Shown here piece after piece: positions 8,443-16,414 of a DNA stretch of 64,000 bases. Where the stretch lies: positions 124,001 to 188,000 of the forward strand of contig CAOJCG010000001.1 in the NCBI GenBank assembly GCA_948356915.1. Direction: 5' to 3'. The notes under the pieces are model-generated. The model was not told the origin of the DNA and ran no database searches. It was given only the letters and a program-made list of their open reading frames with translations. Both the position numbers and the translations under genes were made by a program. Within the stretch, counting starts at the first letter, position 1. Each line of letters opens with the position of its first letter. Origin of the DNA: an uncultured Clostridiaceae bacterium (GTDB taxonomy: Bacteria > Bacillota > Clostridia > TANB77 > CAG-508).

Positions 8443-8703
8443 ATGGCAAATGTTAATCGGTTTGAGTCAAAAAGTAGTGTAAAGGTTTGGGAAAATGGGA
8501 GATACTTTGTTGAAAAAACACCTGAACTGGAAGCTGAAGTTGAAAAAGTTATTAAACTTTGGGAAGAATCTGACGCACTAAAAGGATATTGTCCAGAAGA
8601 ACGTCGGGCAAAATTATATGAATACAAATCTGATGATTACAAAATTACTACTGTTGCAGAACACTATGGAGTTACATGTGTTTGTCTGTGGAAGAAGCAA
8701 TAA
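8443..8703 (+). CDS. Hypothetical protein, 86 aa
   Basis: Unrecognised small soluble protein with a charged helical middle (LEAEVEKVIKLWEESD) and a Cys-containing tail (YGVTCVCLWKKQ). The unit is self-contained: own promoter, AAGGAGG SD before ATG 8443, and a strong terminator. It uses CGG twice in frame (codon 6 at 8458 and codon 55 at 8605), as Arg in NRFE and ERRAK. A shift at codon 6 would stop after about eight codons. Composition is less AT-biased than in the housekeeping genes, so transfer from another genome is plausible. Confidence 0.75.
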   Translation: MANVNRFESKSSVKVWENGRYFVEKTPELEAEVEKVIKLWEESDALKGYCPEERRAKLYEYKSDDYKITTVAEHYGVTCVCLWKKQ

Positions 8704-8712
8704 AAAGTACAA

Positions 8713-8755
8713 AAAACCAGCCAGAATTCTATACATAGAATTTTGGCTGGTTTTA
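8713..8755 (+). terminator. Terminator of the 8443 gene
   Basis: AACCAGCCA..AATTCTATAC..TAGAATT..TGGCTGGTT stem followed by TTTT. Confidence 0.88.
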
Positions 8756-8846
8756 ATTTGTTAAATTTTAAATCCTAAATAGCATTTTTATTATTTTTCT
8801 ACTATATGTGTAGTCTATTCAAGATATGAAAGATATTTCCTATTTC

Positions 8847-9953
8847 TTAAAATTTTACAATTTTCTCCCACTCTAGCTCTTCTTTTCCCAAATGCCCATA
8901 GTTTGTTGTTTTTGCGTAAATTGGCTTGTTTAAATTTAAATATTTTATTATTCCATTTGGTGTTAAGTCAAATTTGGCTTTTATTTTTTGTACTATTTGT
9001 TCTTCTGGTATAGTATTTGTTCCAAATGTTTCTACTAATATTGAGGTTGGATTGTCAATTCCTATTGCGTATGATATTTGTATTTCACATTTTTTTGCAT
9101 ATCCATTTGCTACTATGTTTTTTGCTATGTGCCTTAACATATAGGCTGCTGACCTATCTACTTTGCTTGCATCTTTTCCTGAAAATGCTCCTCCGCCGTG
9201 CCTTGCGTATCCACCATAAGTATCTACTATTATTTTTCTTCCTGTTAGACCTGTATCTCCTAATGGTCCACCTATTGCAAACCTTCCTGTTGGGTTTATA
9301 TATATTTTTGTATTTCCGTCTATCATATTTTTTGGTACTATTTTGTGTATTATCTTTTGTGTTATTTCTTGTTTTAATGTTTCGATATCCACATTTTCTT
9401 CATGCTGTGTGGATATTAGTATTGTATCTATTCTTTTTACTTGTGTATTTTCATATTCTACTGTAACTTGTACTTTTCCATCTGGCCTTAGGCCTTTTAT
9501 TTTTCCTTCTTTTCGTGCATTTGTTAATTCTTTTGATAGTTTATGTGCCATATTTATTGCATATGGCATATAGTTTTCGGTTTCGTCACAAGCATAGCCA
9601 AACATTATGCCTTGGTCTCCTGCTCCTCCTATATCTACTCCCATTCCTATATCTGGGCTTTGCTTTGTTATATTTGTTATTATTTTGCACGTTCTGTAGT
9701 CTATGTCTAAATTACTATTGTCATAGCCTATCTCTTTAATTATTTTTCTCACTAGCTCTTCTACATTAACTTCTCTGCCCGATGTTATTTGCCCTGCTAC
9801 TACTATTAGGTCTTTTGATGCAAATGTTTCTACTGCAACTCTTGAATTTTCGTCTTTTTCTAAATAGCTATCTAAAATGCTATCTGAAATTAGGTCACAT
9901 AGTTTATCTGGGTGACCTTCTGTTACACTTTCTGATGTGAAAAATTTCTTCAT
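8847..9953 (-). CDS. metK: S-adenosylmethionine synthase (MetK)
   Basis: MetK makes SAM from methionine and ATP. Signatures in order: FTSESVTEGHPDKLCD at the N-terminus, the GAGDQGIMFGYA ATP-binding hexapeptide region, RPDGKVQVT, GPLGDTGLTGRKIIVDTYGG, and the GGGAFSGKDASKVDRSAAY P-loop-like motif. At 368 residues it is slightly shorter than the usual ~390. Three CGG triplets in the gene are all out of frame. A SAM-I riboswitch and strong promoter on the same strand lie upstream, but the terminator hairpin is about 260 bp from the ATG, with repeat DNA in between. The gene is therefore very likely repressed when SAM is abundant. Confidence 0.97.
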   Translation of the reverse strand: MKKFFTSESVTEGHPDKLCDLISDSILDSYLEKDENSRVAVETFASKDLIVVAGQITSGREVNVEELVRKIIKEIGYDNSNLDIDYRTCKIITNITKQSPDIGMGVDIGGAGDQGIMFGYACDETENYMPYAINMAHKLSKELTNARKEGKIKGLRPDGKVQVTVEYENTQVKRIDTILISTQHEENVDIETLKQEITQKIIHKIVPKNMIDGNTKIYINPTGRFAIGGPLGDTGLTGRKIIVDTYGGYARHGGGAFSGKDASKVDRSAAYMLRHIAKNIVANGYAKKCEIQISYAIGIDNPTSILVETFGTNTIPEEQIVQKIKAKFDLTPNGIIKYLNLNKPIYAKTTNYGHLGKEELEWEKIVKF

Positions 9954-9978
9954 ATTTTGTTCCTTCTTTCTTTTTTTT

Positions 9979-10014
9979 GGAGGTCAGAGGTCAGATGTCG
10001 GAAGTCAGATTTTG
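9979..10014. repeat. Short-period GTCAGAGGTCGGAA-type repeat tract
   Basis: Degenerate tandem units (gaggtcaga, ggtcagatg, tcggaagtc) between the metK ATG and its riboswitch. Related tracts occur at 62610, 62805 and 63935. Confidence 0.7.
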
Positions 10015-10140
10015 TGTGTTTATTTTAAATCATTTATATTATTTTGATTTATTGATAATTTAATGCATACCTTCTTTGTTAATTGCCCCTTTATTCCTAT
10101 TATTTGTATGTTATTCAAGAATATTTATTAATAAAATATG

Positions 10141-10192
10141 ACACAGTGGCGTCTTTACTTATAGTTATTCCCACAAACGGTGCTCCTAGAAA
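10141..10192. repeat. Dispersed repeat, family A (diverged copy)
   Basis: Resembles the 50-bp element with CACAGTGGTG at one end and ACGGTGCCCCTAC at the other. Better copies are at 16200, 27632 and 59856. Confidence 0.65.
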
Positions 10193-10210
10193 ATGACTTT
10201 TTCTATTTAA

Positions 10211-10356
10211 CAAAAAAACCTTGGCAAACGCCAAAGGTTAATATTTTCGTTTTGTGAAAATTATCAGCCAAAGCGTTATGCTTTGTCGGTATTAGCACCT
10301 TATTTTATAGGTTGCTGTGGAGTCATTGAGCCGATTCTCTCGTCCACTCTTGATAA
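10211..10356 (-). promoter_or_regulatory. SAM-I (S-box) riboswitch with terminator, controlling metK
   Basis: On the minus strand the aptamer begins TTATCAAGAGTGG, continues with GGCTCAATGACTCC and CAGCAACC, then AAGGTGCTAATACC, and closes near 10259 with GGCTGATAA. These are the conserved S-box segments: kink-turn, SAM pocket and pseudoknot partner. It is followed by an intrinsic terminator (AACCTTTGGCGTTTGCCAAGG then a T-run, 10211-10237). SAM binding should favour termination before metK. Confidence 0.93.
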
Positions 10357-10366
10357 CATATTATTG

Positions 10367-10397
10367 CCATTATATTTTTTATTATTTATTTTGTCAA
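10367..10397 (-). promoter_or_regulatory. Consensus promoter of the SAM riboswitch/metK transcript
   Basis: TTGACA and TATAAT on the minus strand at near-ideal spacing, just upstream of the aptamer. Confidence 0.85.
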
Positions 10398-10426
10398 TAT
10401 TTTTTTATTTATATTTAATATAAAAT

Positions 10427-10500
10427 AAAAGAGAGTATCTAAAATTGAACTTTTTCATCTTTAAAATAGTAATTCAATTATAAATTCTCTCTTTTTTCGC
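10427..10500. terminator. Long hairpin terminator after the 41-aa gene
   Basis: AAAAGAGAG..TTGAA..TTCAA..CTCTCTTTTTT forms an extended stem with A- and T-rich flanks, usable from either side. Confidence 0.7.
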
Positions 10501-10626
10501 TTAATTTTTTTCGTGTTTTGTATTCTTTATTACTTCATTTTCTTCATTCATTTGTACTGCCCAAGTATTAATAATATATGTCATAATTAGTATAACTGTA
10601 ATCATTACCAAAACAAGAATTGCCAT
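10501..10626 (-). CDS. Small membrane protein, 41 aa
   Basis: ATG 10626 is preceded by GGAGGG. The product starts MAILVLVMITVILIMTYIIN, one transmembrane helix, followed by a short charged tail ending in NTKHEKN. The function is unknown; single-pass miniproteins of this kind are common in spore formers and may bind a larger membrane partner. The long hairpin immediately downstream is a likely terminator. Confidence 0.65.
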   Translation of the reverse strand: MAILVLVMITVILIMTYIINTWAVQMNEENEVIKNTKHEKN

Positions 10627-10888
10627 ACTTTTCCCTCCAATAATAATTGAATTACTTACCTGTATATTTCTATTCTAAACTTTTTAATATTCTTATTATA
10701 TCACATAATTCGACAAATAGCAACATTTTTTTTATAATTCATTTTAATAAAGAGACTTTTTGTCATTTCAATTTTTATATTTCTAATACATCTATTATAT
10801 ATTTTTAAATTCTTTGACACGTTTCGACATACTTTGCATTTTGTCTGTGATATATTAGTAAGTAATTCGCTTAGAAAGGAGAATTAGG

Positions 10889-11056
10889 ATGTTGAATATT
10901 ACAAATACTAACGAAAACCATGGTGAAAAGATTGGTACTATTTCAGTTTCTATTTACAAAGATTCTAGAACTGGGTTCTCTGCATTTAATATTAATGCAG
11001 ATGAAGAGGTAGAATACTTTTCTTATGCCATAGAAGATACTATGAAAAAATTTTAG
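10889..11056 (+). CDS. Small hypothetical protein, 55 aa
   Basis: ATG 10889 follows AAAGGAG. The product (MLNITNTNENHGEKIG...EDTMKKF) is a soluble, acidic, two-part beta/alpha miniprotein that I do not recognise. A compact terminator overlaps the stop codon. It is isolated, like the small genes at 8443, 14334 and 58783. No CGG is present. Confidence 0.65.
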   Translation: MLNITNTNENHGEKIGTISVSIYKDSRTGFSAFNINADEEVEYFSYAIEDTMKKF

Positions 11057-11079
11057 ACTAGCTGCTGTTAGTCTTTTTC
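11055..11079 (+). terminator. Terminator of the 10889 gene
   Basis: GACTAGCTGCTGTTAGTC hairpin followed by TTTTT, starting at the stop codon. Confidence 0.75.
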
Positions 11080-11122
11080 TATGTTTAAAAGCATTATCGA
11101 CTTAAAAACAGTTGAAACAAAA

Positions 11123-11272
11123 GTAGCTTTTCTCACGTTGGCACTATTTAAATTTGTAACAGTAATCTTTTATTACTGTTAGGTACTTGCCTAGTGTCTG
11201 TATGGCATTCTCAGAAGATTTTGCTATATAGTAATTTTTTTGGAGCTAGGTAGGCAATAGACCAACCACTAC
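11123..11272. ncRNA. Structured RNA candidate, strand uncertain
   Basis: There is no ORF here. Nested pairings: GTAG (11123) with CTAC (11269), GTTGG (11137) with CCAAC (11262), and TTGCCTA (11187-11193) with TAGGCAA (11251-11257), the last extended by GGT/ACC. A strong hairpin AACAGTAAT/ATTACTGTT (11158-11166 with 11172-11180) sits inside. The long interrupted rod with an internal bubble and about 150 nt length would fit a 6S-type or similar small RNA, but no family match could be tested. Confidence 0.4.
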
Positions 11273-11392
11273 ATTTAAAATGTATTTTTCATATTCAATA
11301 AAAAAGTGTATCAAAAGGATTGATTAAATTTTATCTCGTCCTTTTCATACATTTTTTTAATTTGTTTGTTATTTTAAGTATGTTTTATTATA

Positions 11393-11569
11393 TTAGTCAT
11401 TATCCTCAACTGGTGCTCCAACTGGACATACTCCTGCACATGTTCCACATCCTATGCATTGTTCTGGATCTATTATGTATTTGTCGTCTCCTGGCTGTAT
11501 ACAGCCTACTGGGCATTCTGCTGCGCATGCTCCACACTCTATACATTTGTCTGTTATTTTATATGCCAT
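11393..11569 (-). CDS. 2[4Fe-4S] ferredoxin
   Basis: Clostridial-type ferredoxin of 58 residues with two CxxCxxCxxxCP clusters: CIECGACAAECP and CIGCGTCAGVCP. It is a low-potential electron carrier of anaerobic metabolism. ATG 11569 is chosen because GGGGGTG is well spaced before it; an in-frame GTG nine bases upstream overlaps that SD. It is the last gene of the lepB-holB-ricT cluster, 64 bp after ricT, and could supply the Fe-S-binding RicT context, although the link is only positional. Confidence 0.95.
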   Translation of the reverse strand: MAYKITDKCIECGACAAECPVGCIQPGDDKYIIDPEQCIGCGTCAGVCPVGAPVEDND

Positions 11570-11632
11570 TTTTTTCACCCCCTGGTCTTTACTTAAGTTA
11601 TCTGTGATTCTTTTAGACTTAAAACAGTTAAC

Positions 11633-12559
11633 TTATATTTCTTCATTTTCTTCTGCTTTTGTTTTATCTAATTTTTCTAGTTTTTCTAGTTCTTGTAATT
11701 CTTTTAGGTGCTCTTTTTCTTCTGGGTCTATTTGGTGGTTTGAAACATTTTTTATAATTTTTATATCTTTGGCATCGTATTTTTTATAAAAGTATTCTCC
11801 TTCTGAGTCTTTTAGTTTTACTCTTACTTTTTCTTTTAGGGTTTCTACACCATCTACTATTCCTTCCCCATCTTCTGTTTTTACTATTGCTCCCATTTTT
11901 GGAAGTCTACTTAGTTTTTCTTCATATACATCTTGTTCGTATTTTAAACAGCACATTAGCCTTCCACAATTTCCTGATATTTTTGATGGATTTAGTGACA
12001 TGTTTTGCTCTTTTGCCATTTTTATAGATACTGTTTCAAAGTTTCCTAAAAATGAGCAACAACATAGTTCTCTTCCACATATTCCATTTCCGCCAATTCT
12101 TTTTACTTCGTCTCTTACTCCTATTTGTCTTAATTCTATTCTTGTTTTGAAAATACTTGCTAAATCTTTTACTAAATCTCTAAAATCTATTCTTCCATCT
12201 GCTGTAAAATAGAATAGTACTTTGCTATTATCAAATTTGAACTCTACATCTGTTAATGTCATTTCTAAATTATGTTCTTTTATTTTTTTCTTACATATTT
12301 CAAATGCTTCTTTTTCTTTTTTCTTATTTTCTTCATAATGCATTTTGTCTTTTTTATTTGCAATTCTTATTACTTTTTTTAATGGTGCTACTACTTTTTC
12401 GTCTGGAATACTTCTATTTGCTATTGCAACTTCGCCATATTCTTCTCCTTCAGTAGTTTGTACTATTACAAATTCTCTGCCTATTATTTGCAATTCACCT
12501 GGATCAAAAAAATATATCTTGCCTGGTCTTTTAAATCTAACACCTACTATATTTTTCAT
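11633..12559 (-). CDS. ricT: PSP1-domain protein RicT (YaaT)
   Basis: The N-terminal PSP1 domain (VGVRFKRPGKIYFFD...TEGEEYGEVA) and the cysteine-rich core (GNGICGRELCCCSFLG and SGNCGRLMCCLKYE) are the RicT/YaaT signature. With RicA and RicF, YaaT carries [4Fe-4S] clusters and works with RNase Y in mRNA processing, competence and sporulation in Bacillus. The C-terminal acidic/lysine-rich tail is variable. The start overlaps the end of holB by 23 bp, the same order as in Bacillus (holB-yaaT), which supports cotranscription. Normal full length (308 aa). Confidence 0.93.
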   Translation of the reverse strand: MKNIVGVRFKRPGKIYFFDPGELQIIGREFVIVQTTEGEEYGEVAIANRSIPDEKVVAPLKKVIRIANKKDKMHYEENKKKEKEAFEICKKKIKEHNLEMTLTDVEFKFDNSKVLFYFTADGRIDFRDLVKDLASIFKTRIELRQIGVRDEVKRIGGNGICGRELCCCSFLGNFETVSIKMAKEQNMSLNPSKISGNCGRLMCCLKYEQDVYEEKLSRLPKMGAIVKTEDGEGIVDGVETLKEKVRVKLKDSEGEYFYKKYDAKDIKIIKNVSNHQIDPEEKEHLKELQELEKLEKLDKTKAEENEEI

Positions 12560-13439
12560 TAATTTCCTCCCATATTTTTATTAAAAGGTTATCTATTGTC
12601 ATGTCATAATTACTGCTTGAACTTAACCTTCTTTTTGCTTCTTCTACATATTTTATACACTTAATTTCTTCTATTTCTTTTGTATTTAATAATAAAATAT
12701 TTATATATTCTAATATATCATATATTTCTTCTTTTGCTTTGTACAATACTTCTGAATTGTTTAGTATATATATAAGATTTTTTTTGTCTAAATTATTAAT
12801 TAAATTTTCTATTTGCAAATAAGTTTCTTCATTTTCTTTTATTTTTAATACTTTTTCAATACTTCCATCTGCAAATAGTAACATATTAGTTTTTAAAGTT
12901 TCTATGTTATTTTTGCTTGCATATTCTAGTAGTTCTTCATATTTAAGTTTATTAAAGTTTATTTTTATAGTTCTTGACCTTATTGTGTTTAGTAATTTAT
13001 TTTCATTAGATGCTATAAGTATTATTACTGCATATTCTGGTGGCTCTTCTAAGGTTTTTAATAGTGAGTTTTGTGCTTCTTTTGTCATGGTATCACTATT
13101 GTTTATTATATATACCTTTTTATTAGAGGTAATTGGTTTTTCTGTTATCTTTTTGTTCATTTCTCTTATTTGGTCTATTTTTATAACTTTTTCATCATTG
13201 TTTATTATTGTAAAGTCTGGGTTATTATTATTTTCAAATTCTATACATGATTTACATTTATTACATGGTTTTATATCATTTTGGCATAAAATCATTTTAG
13301 CAAATTGTTTAGCAAATAAACTCTTGCCTATTCCTTCTATTCCTAAAAACAAATAACTATGTAAAATATTATTTTGTTCTATGGATTTATTTAATAGTTC
13401 TTTTACTTTTTCGTTTCCTATAATATTGTTAAAACTCAA
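12537..13439 (-). CDS. holB: DNA polymerase III subunit delta'
   Basis: Clamp-loader AAA+ subunit. Visible: MSFNNIIGNEKVKELL, a Walker A-like loop GIEGIGKSLFAKQFA, the zinc-binding cysteines in ILCQNDIKPCNKCKSC, and the sensor region SLLKTLEEPPEYAVIILIASN followed by SRTIKINF. The 300-residue length is typical. It lies between lepB (52 bp gap) and ricT (overlap) in one minus-strand transcription unit. No in-frame CGG. Confidence 0.95.
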   Translation of the reverse strand: MSFNNIIGNEKVKELLNKSIEQNNILHSYLFLGIEGIGKSLFAKQFAKMILCQNDIKPCNKCKSCIEFENNNNPDFTIINNDEKVIKIDQIREMNKKITEKPITSNKKVYIINNSDTMTKEAQNSLLKTLEEPPEYAVIILIASNENKLLNTIRSRTIKINFNKLKYEELLEYASKNNIETLKTNMLLFADGSIEKVLKIKENEETYLQIENLINNLDKKNLIYILNNSEVLYKAKEEIYDILEYINILLLNTKEIEEIKCIKYVEEAKRRLSSSSNYDMTIDNLLIKIWEEINEKYSRC

Positions 13440-13491
13440 AATTAACCTCCAACCTAGATATCTATTTGTTTACTTGCCTAATATCTTCCTA

Positions 13492-14121
13492 TTAATCTAC
13501 TTTTCCAAATAAGTTTAATGGCCAGAATCTAATTAGTACTTTACTTTCTATTTTTTCTATTGGAATACATCCAAATTTCCTACAGTCCATACTTTCGCTT
13601 CTGTTATCTCCCATTGCAAAAATATGCCCTTCTGGAACTATAAAGTCTATTAAATTTGGGTTTTGTGGTTCTGTTTTTACAGTAGAACTTAGGTAATGTT
13701 CTTCTATTTTTTCGCCTTCTACATATACTTTGCCATCTCTTATTTCTACATGTTCTCCTGGAAGTGCTATAACTCTTTTTATATAGCTGGTTTTTCCTAT
13801 TTCTAGCACATAATAAGTGAAGCTTTCAAATATATTTTTAGGTTTATAATTATATTCTGCTTTAACAGTTTTTGCATAGTCTACAGAAGGTGCCTCAAAT
13901 GTAATTATATCGCCTTTTTCATATGTTCCATGAAAAGTTCTTGGTGTTTTGTTTAAAATAAGCCTTTGCCCTTGCACTAGTGTTGGTTTCATTGATACTT
14001 GCATTACTACTGTTGGTGTTCCTATAAAATACCTTATTAGTAGTGCTAGCACTAATGCTATTACTATGCAATATACCCATTCTAAAACTTCTTTAACTTT
14101 ACTATTTATCTGTATCATCAT
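13492..14121 (-). CDS. lepB: Signal peptidase I
   Basis: One N-terminal transmembrane helix (residues about 13-33) precedes the catalytic Ser box VSMKPTL (Ser43). The general base lies in YIKRVIALPGE (Lys115). Box E appears as MGDNRSESMDCRKFGCIP. It removes signal peptides of secreted proteins, of which this window encodes several giants. It heads the lepB-holB-ricT-ferredoxin cluster. At 209 residues it is a normal Gram-positive type I peptidase; the Cys in DCRKFG replaces the usual Ser. Confidence 0.95.
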   Translation of the reverse strand: MMIQINSKVKEVLEWVYCIVIALVLALLIRYFIGTPTVVMQVSMKPTLVQGQRLILNKTPRTFHGTYEKGDIITFEAPSVDYAKTVKAEYNYKPKNIFESFTYYVLEIGKTSYIKRVIALPGEHVEIRDGKVYVEGEKIEEHYLSSTVKTEPQNPNLIDFIVPEGHIFAMGDNRSESMDCRKFGCIPIEKIESKVLIRFWPLNLFGKVD

Positions 14122-14333
14122 TTTTATTTTTCATCTCCTGTATTACAATAATATATAAATTATAACGTTTATTTAGTTTTTTTTCAACTGTTTTTTTGAT
14201 TAATGTATTTATTTTTAATGCATATGCTTTTACCATTTGGAATGTTATTAATATTGTCAATACTTTTATGTAAATGTATGATATAATGGATATATCAATT
14301 GGTCAAGTATCATATGTTTAAGGAGGATTTTAT

Positions 14334-14693
14334 ATGAAAATGTATTTTCGTGCACAAGACTTGAATCTGTTAGAACGTCTGAATGAGGAACGGTTGTATG
14401 TCTTAAACAGCACACTCATTCAGAAGGTCTCAGAAATGAAGCGACTGGTCTTGGTTGACAAAAACTTAATATGTGAGTTAGTCTCTTTAGCCGAAACAGC
14501 AGCAAAAGAGGTTGCATGCAGGAATCGTTGGTCTCCTATCCCTTCTAATGGAGTATATTCCACTACTGGTTTTACTTACGATACCGTTGAATATCGGAAG
14601 TGGCTCAGAGCGAATAGTGATACTGTTTGCAGCAAGGATTTTCTCAAGCAGTTCAGTTTTTGGAATGATCTTCTTTCACTCCCGAGGTTATAA
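14334..14693 (+). CDS. Hypothetical protein, 119 aa, foreign-looking composition
   Basis: Not recognised. Soluble, helical N-terminal half and a C-terminal part with several Trp (RKWLRAN, QFSFWNDLL). The SD AAGGAGG precedes ATG 14334. The stop codon lies inside the terminator hairpin. Codon choice (CTG, CTC, GTC, CAG, AAG, AGC) is clearly less AT-biased than in the flanking lepB and walK. It uses CGG in frame at codons 20 and 88. The combination suggests a recent gain from a host where CGG is ordinary Arg. Confidence 0.75.
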   Translation: MKMYFRAQDLNLLERLNEERLYVLNSTLIQKVSEMKRLVLVDKNLICELVSLAETAAKEVACRNRWSPIPSNGVYSTTGFTYDTVEYRKWLRANSDTVCSKDFLKQFSFWNDLLSLPRL

Positions 14694-14715
14694 TACCTCG
14701 GGAATTCTTTTTTTG
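14681..14715 (+). terminator. Terminator of the 14334 gene
   Basis: CCCGAGGT TATAAT ACCTCGGG hairpin and T-run; the stop codon is in the loop. Confidence 0.93.
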
Positions 14716-14748
14716 TTATTCTTTGTAAACGTTATAATGTTCTTACAT

Positions 14749-16167
14749 TCACTTCGTCGGTATTCTTATTACTACTTCCGTTCCTTCTCCTACTTTACTT
14801 TTTATATCTATACTTGAATTATTTTGATCTAATATTTCTTTTGCTATTGATAACCCTAAGCCTGTTCCTCCCATTTGCCTTGTTCTAGCTTTATCTACTC
14901 TATAAAATCTTTCAAATATTCTGTTTAAATCTTCTTCTGGTATTCCTATTCCGTTATCTATTACTTTTATATATGCATCATTATATACAAAGCCTACATA
15001 TATTTTTATTTTTCCACTTTCAGGAGTATATTTTATACTATTTGTAAGTATATTAAGTACTACCCTTTCTATTCCATCTTTATCTGCTTTTACTGGTGGT
15101 ACATTTGCTGTTACAAAACATTCTACTTCATGATGTTTCTTATTTATTTCTAGTTGTAATTTCTCTTGGCAATTCTTTACTAGCTCTCCTAAATCAAATT
15201 CTGTTATTTCTTTTTTGACTTTATTTGTGTCATACCTTGATAATGTCAAAAGGTCTGTAACTAATTTTGCCATTCTTCTTGCTTCTTGAGATATTACATT
15301 TAGGAATTTTGACTGCATATCTTTATCATATTCACTTTCTAAAAGTGTATCTGCATAGCCTAGTATTGAGGTTATTGGTGTTTTTAATTCGTGTGATACA
15401 TCTGCTACAAATTCTTTTCTCATATTATCTAGTTTTACATGTTCTGTTATATCTTGTATAACTACCATTATTCCTGATGGTATGTCTTTTTCATCTTTAA
15501 ATGATGCAAAAAATATGTTTAAATATTTATCTTCTACTGTTACTCTTTGTTCTAGAGAGGTCCAGTCTTCTAAATAAACTGTTTTCTCTAGGTTTATATC
15601 TATATTTAGTTTTCCAAATATTATACCAAATGTATTATCTTTTTCATTTAATTTTAAAAGTTCTGTTGCTGCTGGATTTATATGTGTTATATTTCCCTCC
15701 ATATCAAATGCAATAATTCCATCTGTCATATGAAGTAATATTGTTTCTATTTGCTTCTTTTGCCTACTTACTTCATTTAAGTTTTCACGAAGTTCATTTG
15801 TCATTATGTCAAATGCATTTGTAAGTTCATCAACATCTTTTTTCTTTTTATTTTCATTTGCTTTATTTATGCTACTAGCTTCACCTGATGCTATTTTGGG
15901 TGCTTCCGTTATTAGTTTTGTTATAGGGTTTATTATTACTTTTGATATAAATATTGCAACTAATATTGTTATAAATCCATATAAACTTTCTGCAATAATT
16001 GTTATATATTTTACATTGTGTATTTGTGTATTTATAATATCATTATAACCTTGTACTTCCCCTACTTCTTTTAAACTCATTCCATAAAATATTCCTATAA
16101 AGCTTATTAGTACTATTCCTATTATTCCAAAAATTAATATTATTTTTAATTGAACGTTTCTTATCAT
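14749..16167 (-). CDS. walK: WalK-type sensor histidine kinase
   Basis: Domain order: TM1 (IILIFGIIGIVLISFIGIF), a short extracellular loop, TM2 (FITILVAIFISKVII), HAMP, PAS (ETILLHMTDGIIAFDMEGNI), HisKA with phospho-acceptor His in VADVSHELKTPITS, and HATPase with NILTNSIKYTPESG, IKVIDNGIGIP and GGTGLGLSIAKEIL. The extracellular part is much smaller than in Bacillus WalK. With the upstream regulator it should control peptidoglycan turnover. ATG 16167 is chosen over longer starts because AAAGGA is seven bases away. The gap to walR is filled by repeats. Confidence 0.9.
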   Translation of the reverse strand: MIRNVQLKIILIFGIIGIVLISFIGIFYGMSLKEVGEVQGYNDIINTQIHNVKYITIIAESLYGFITILVAIFISKVIINPITKLITEAPKIASGEASSINKANENKKKKDVDELTNAFDIMTNELRENLNEVSRQKKQIETILLHMTDGIIAFDMEGNITHINPAATELLKLNEKDNTFGIIFGKLNIDINLEKTVYLEDWTSLEQRVTVEDKYLNIFFASFKDEKDIPSGIMVVIQDITEHVKLDNMRKEFVADVSHELKTPITSILGYADTLLESEYDKDMQSKFLNVISQEARRMAKLVTDLLTLSRYDTNKVKKEITEFDLGELVKNCQEKLQLEINKKHHEVECFVTANVPPVKADKDGIERVVLNILTNSIKYTPESGKIKIYVGFVYNDAYIKVIDNGIGIPEEDLNRIFERFYRVDKARTRQMGGTGLGLSIAKEILDQNNSSIDIKSKVGEGTEVVIRIPTK

Positions 16168-16199
16168 TTTTAATCCTTTCATTATACCTTTTAACAAAA

Positions 16200-16252
16200 G
16201 GGCACAGTGGTGTCATTGCCAACGAGGTATTCCCGCAAACGGTGCCCCTACA
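16200..16252. repeat. Dispersed repeat, family A
   Basis: Near-perfect copy: GGCACAGTGG..GTATTCCCGCAAACGGTGCC. The ends are mutually complementary (GGCAC/GGTGCC). It lies inside the walRK operon. Confidence 0.85.
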
Positions 16253-16255
16253 TAA

Positions 16256-16410
16256 TTTTAATAATGAATAGTGAATAATTAATAATGAATAATGAATAAT
16301 TTTTTCTTTCTAGTACATAACAGCCGTATTTCAACATTCATTATTAAAATTAATTATTCATTATTCACTATTCATTATTCACTATTCACTATTCATTCTT
16401 CACTATTAAC
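16256..16410. repeat. AT-rich inverted repeat (family C) between walR and walK
   Basis: Left arm made of GAATAGTGAATAAT-like units (16262-16312) and right arm of their complements (16337-16410) flank a ~25-bp centre. The transcript could fold into a long hairpin between the two operon genes. Confidence 0.85.
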
Positions 16411-16414
16411 TAAA

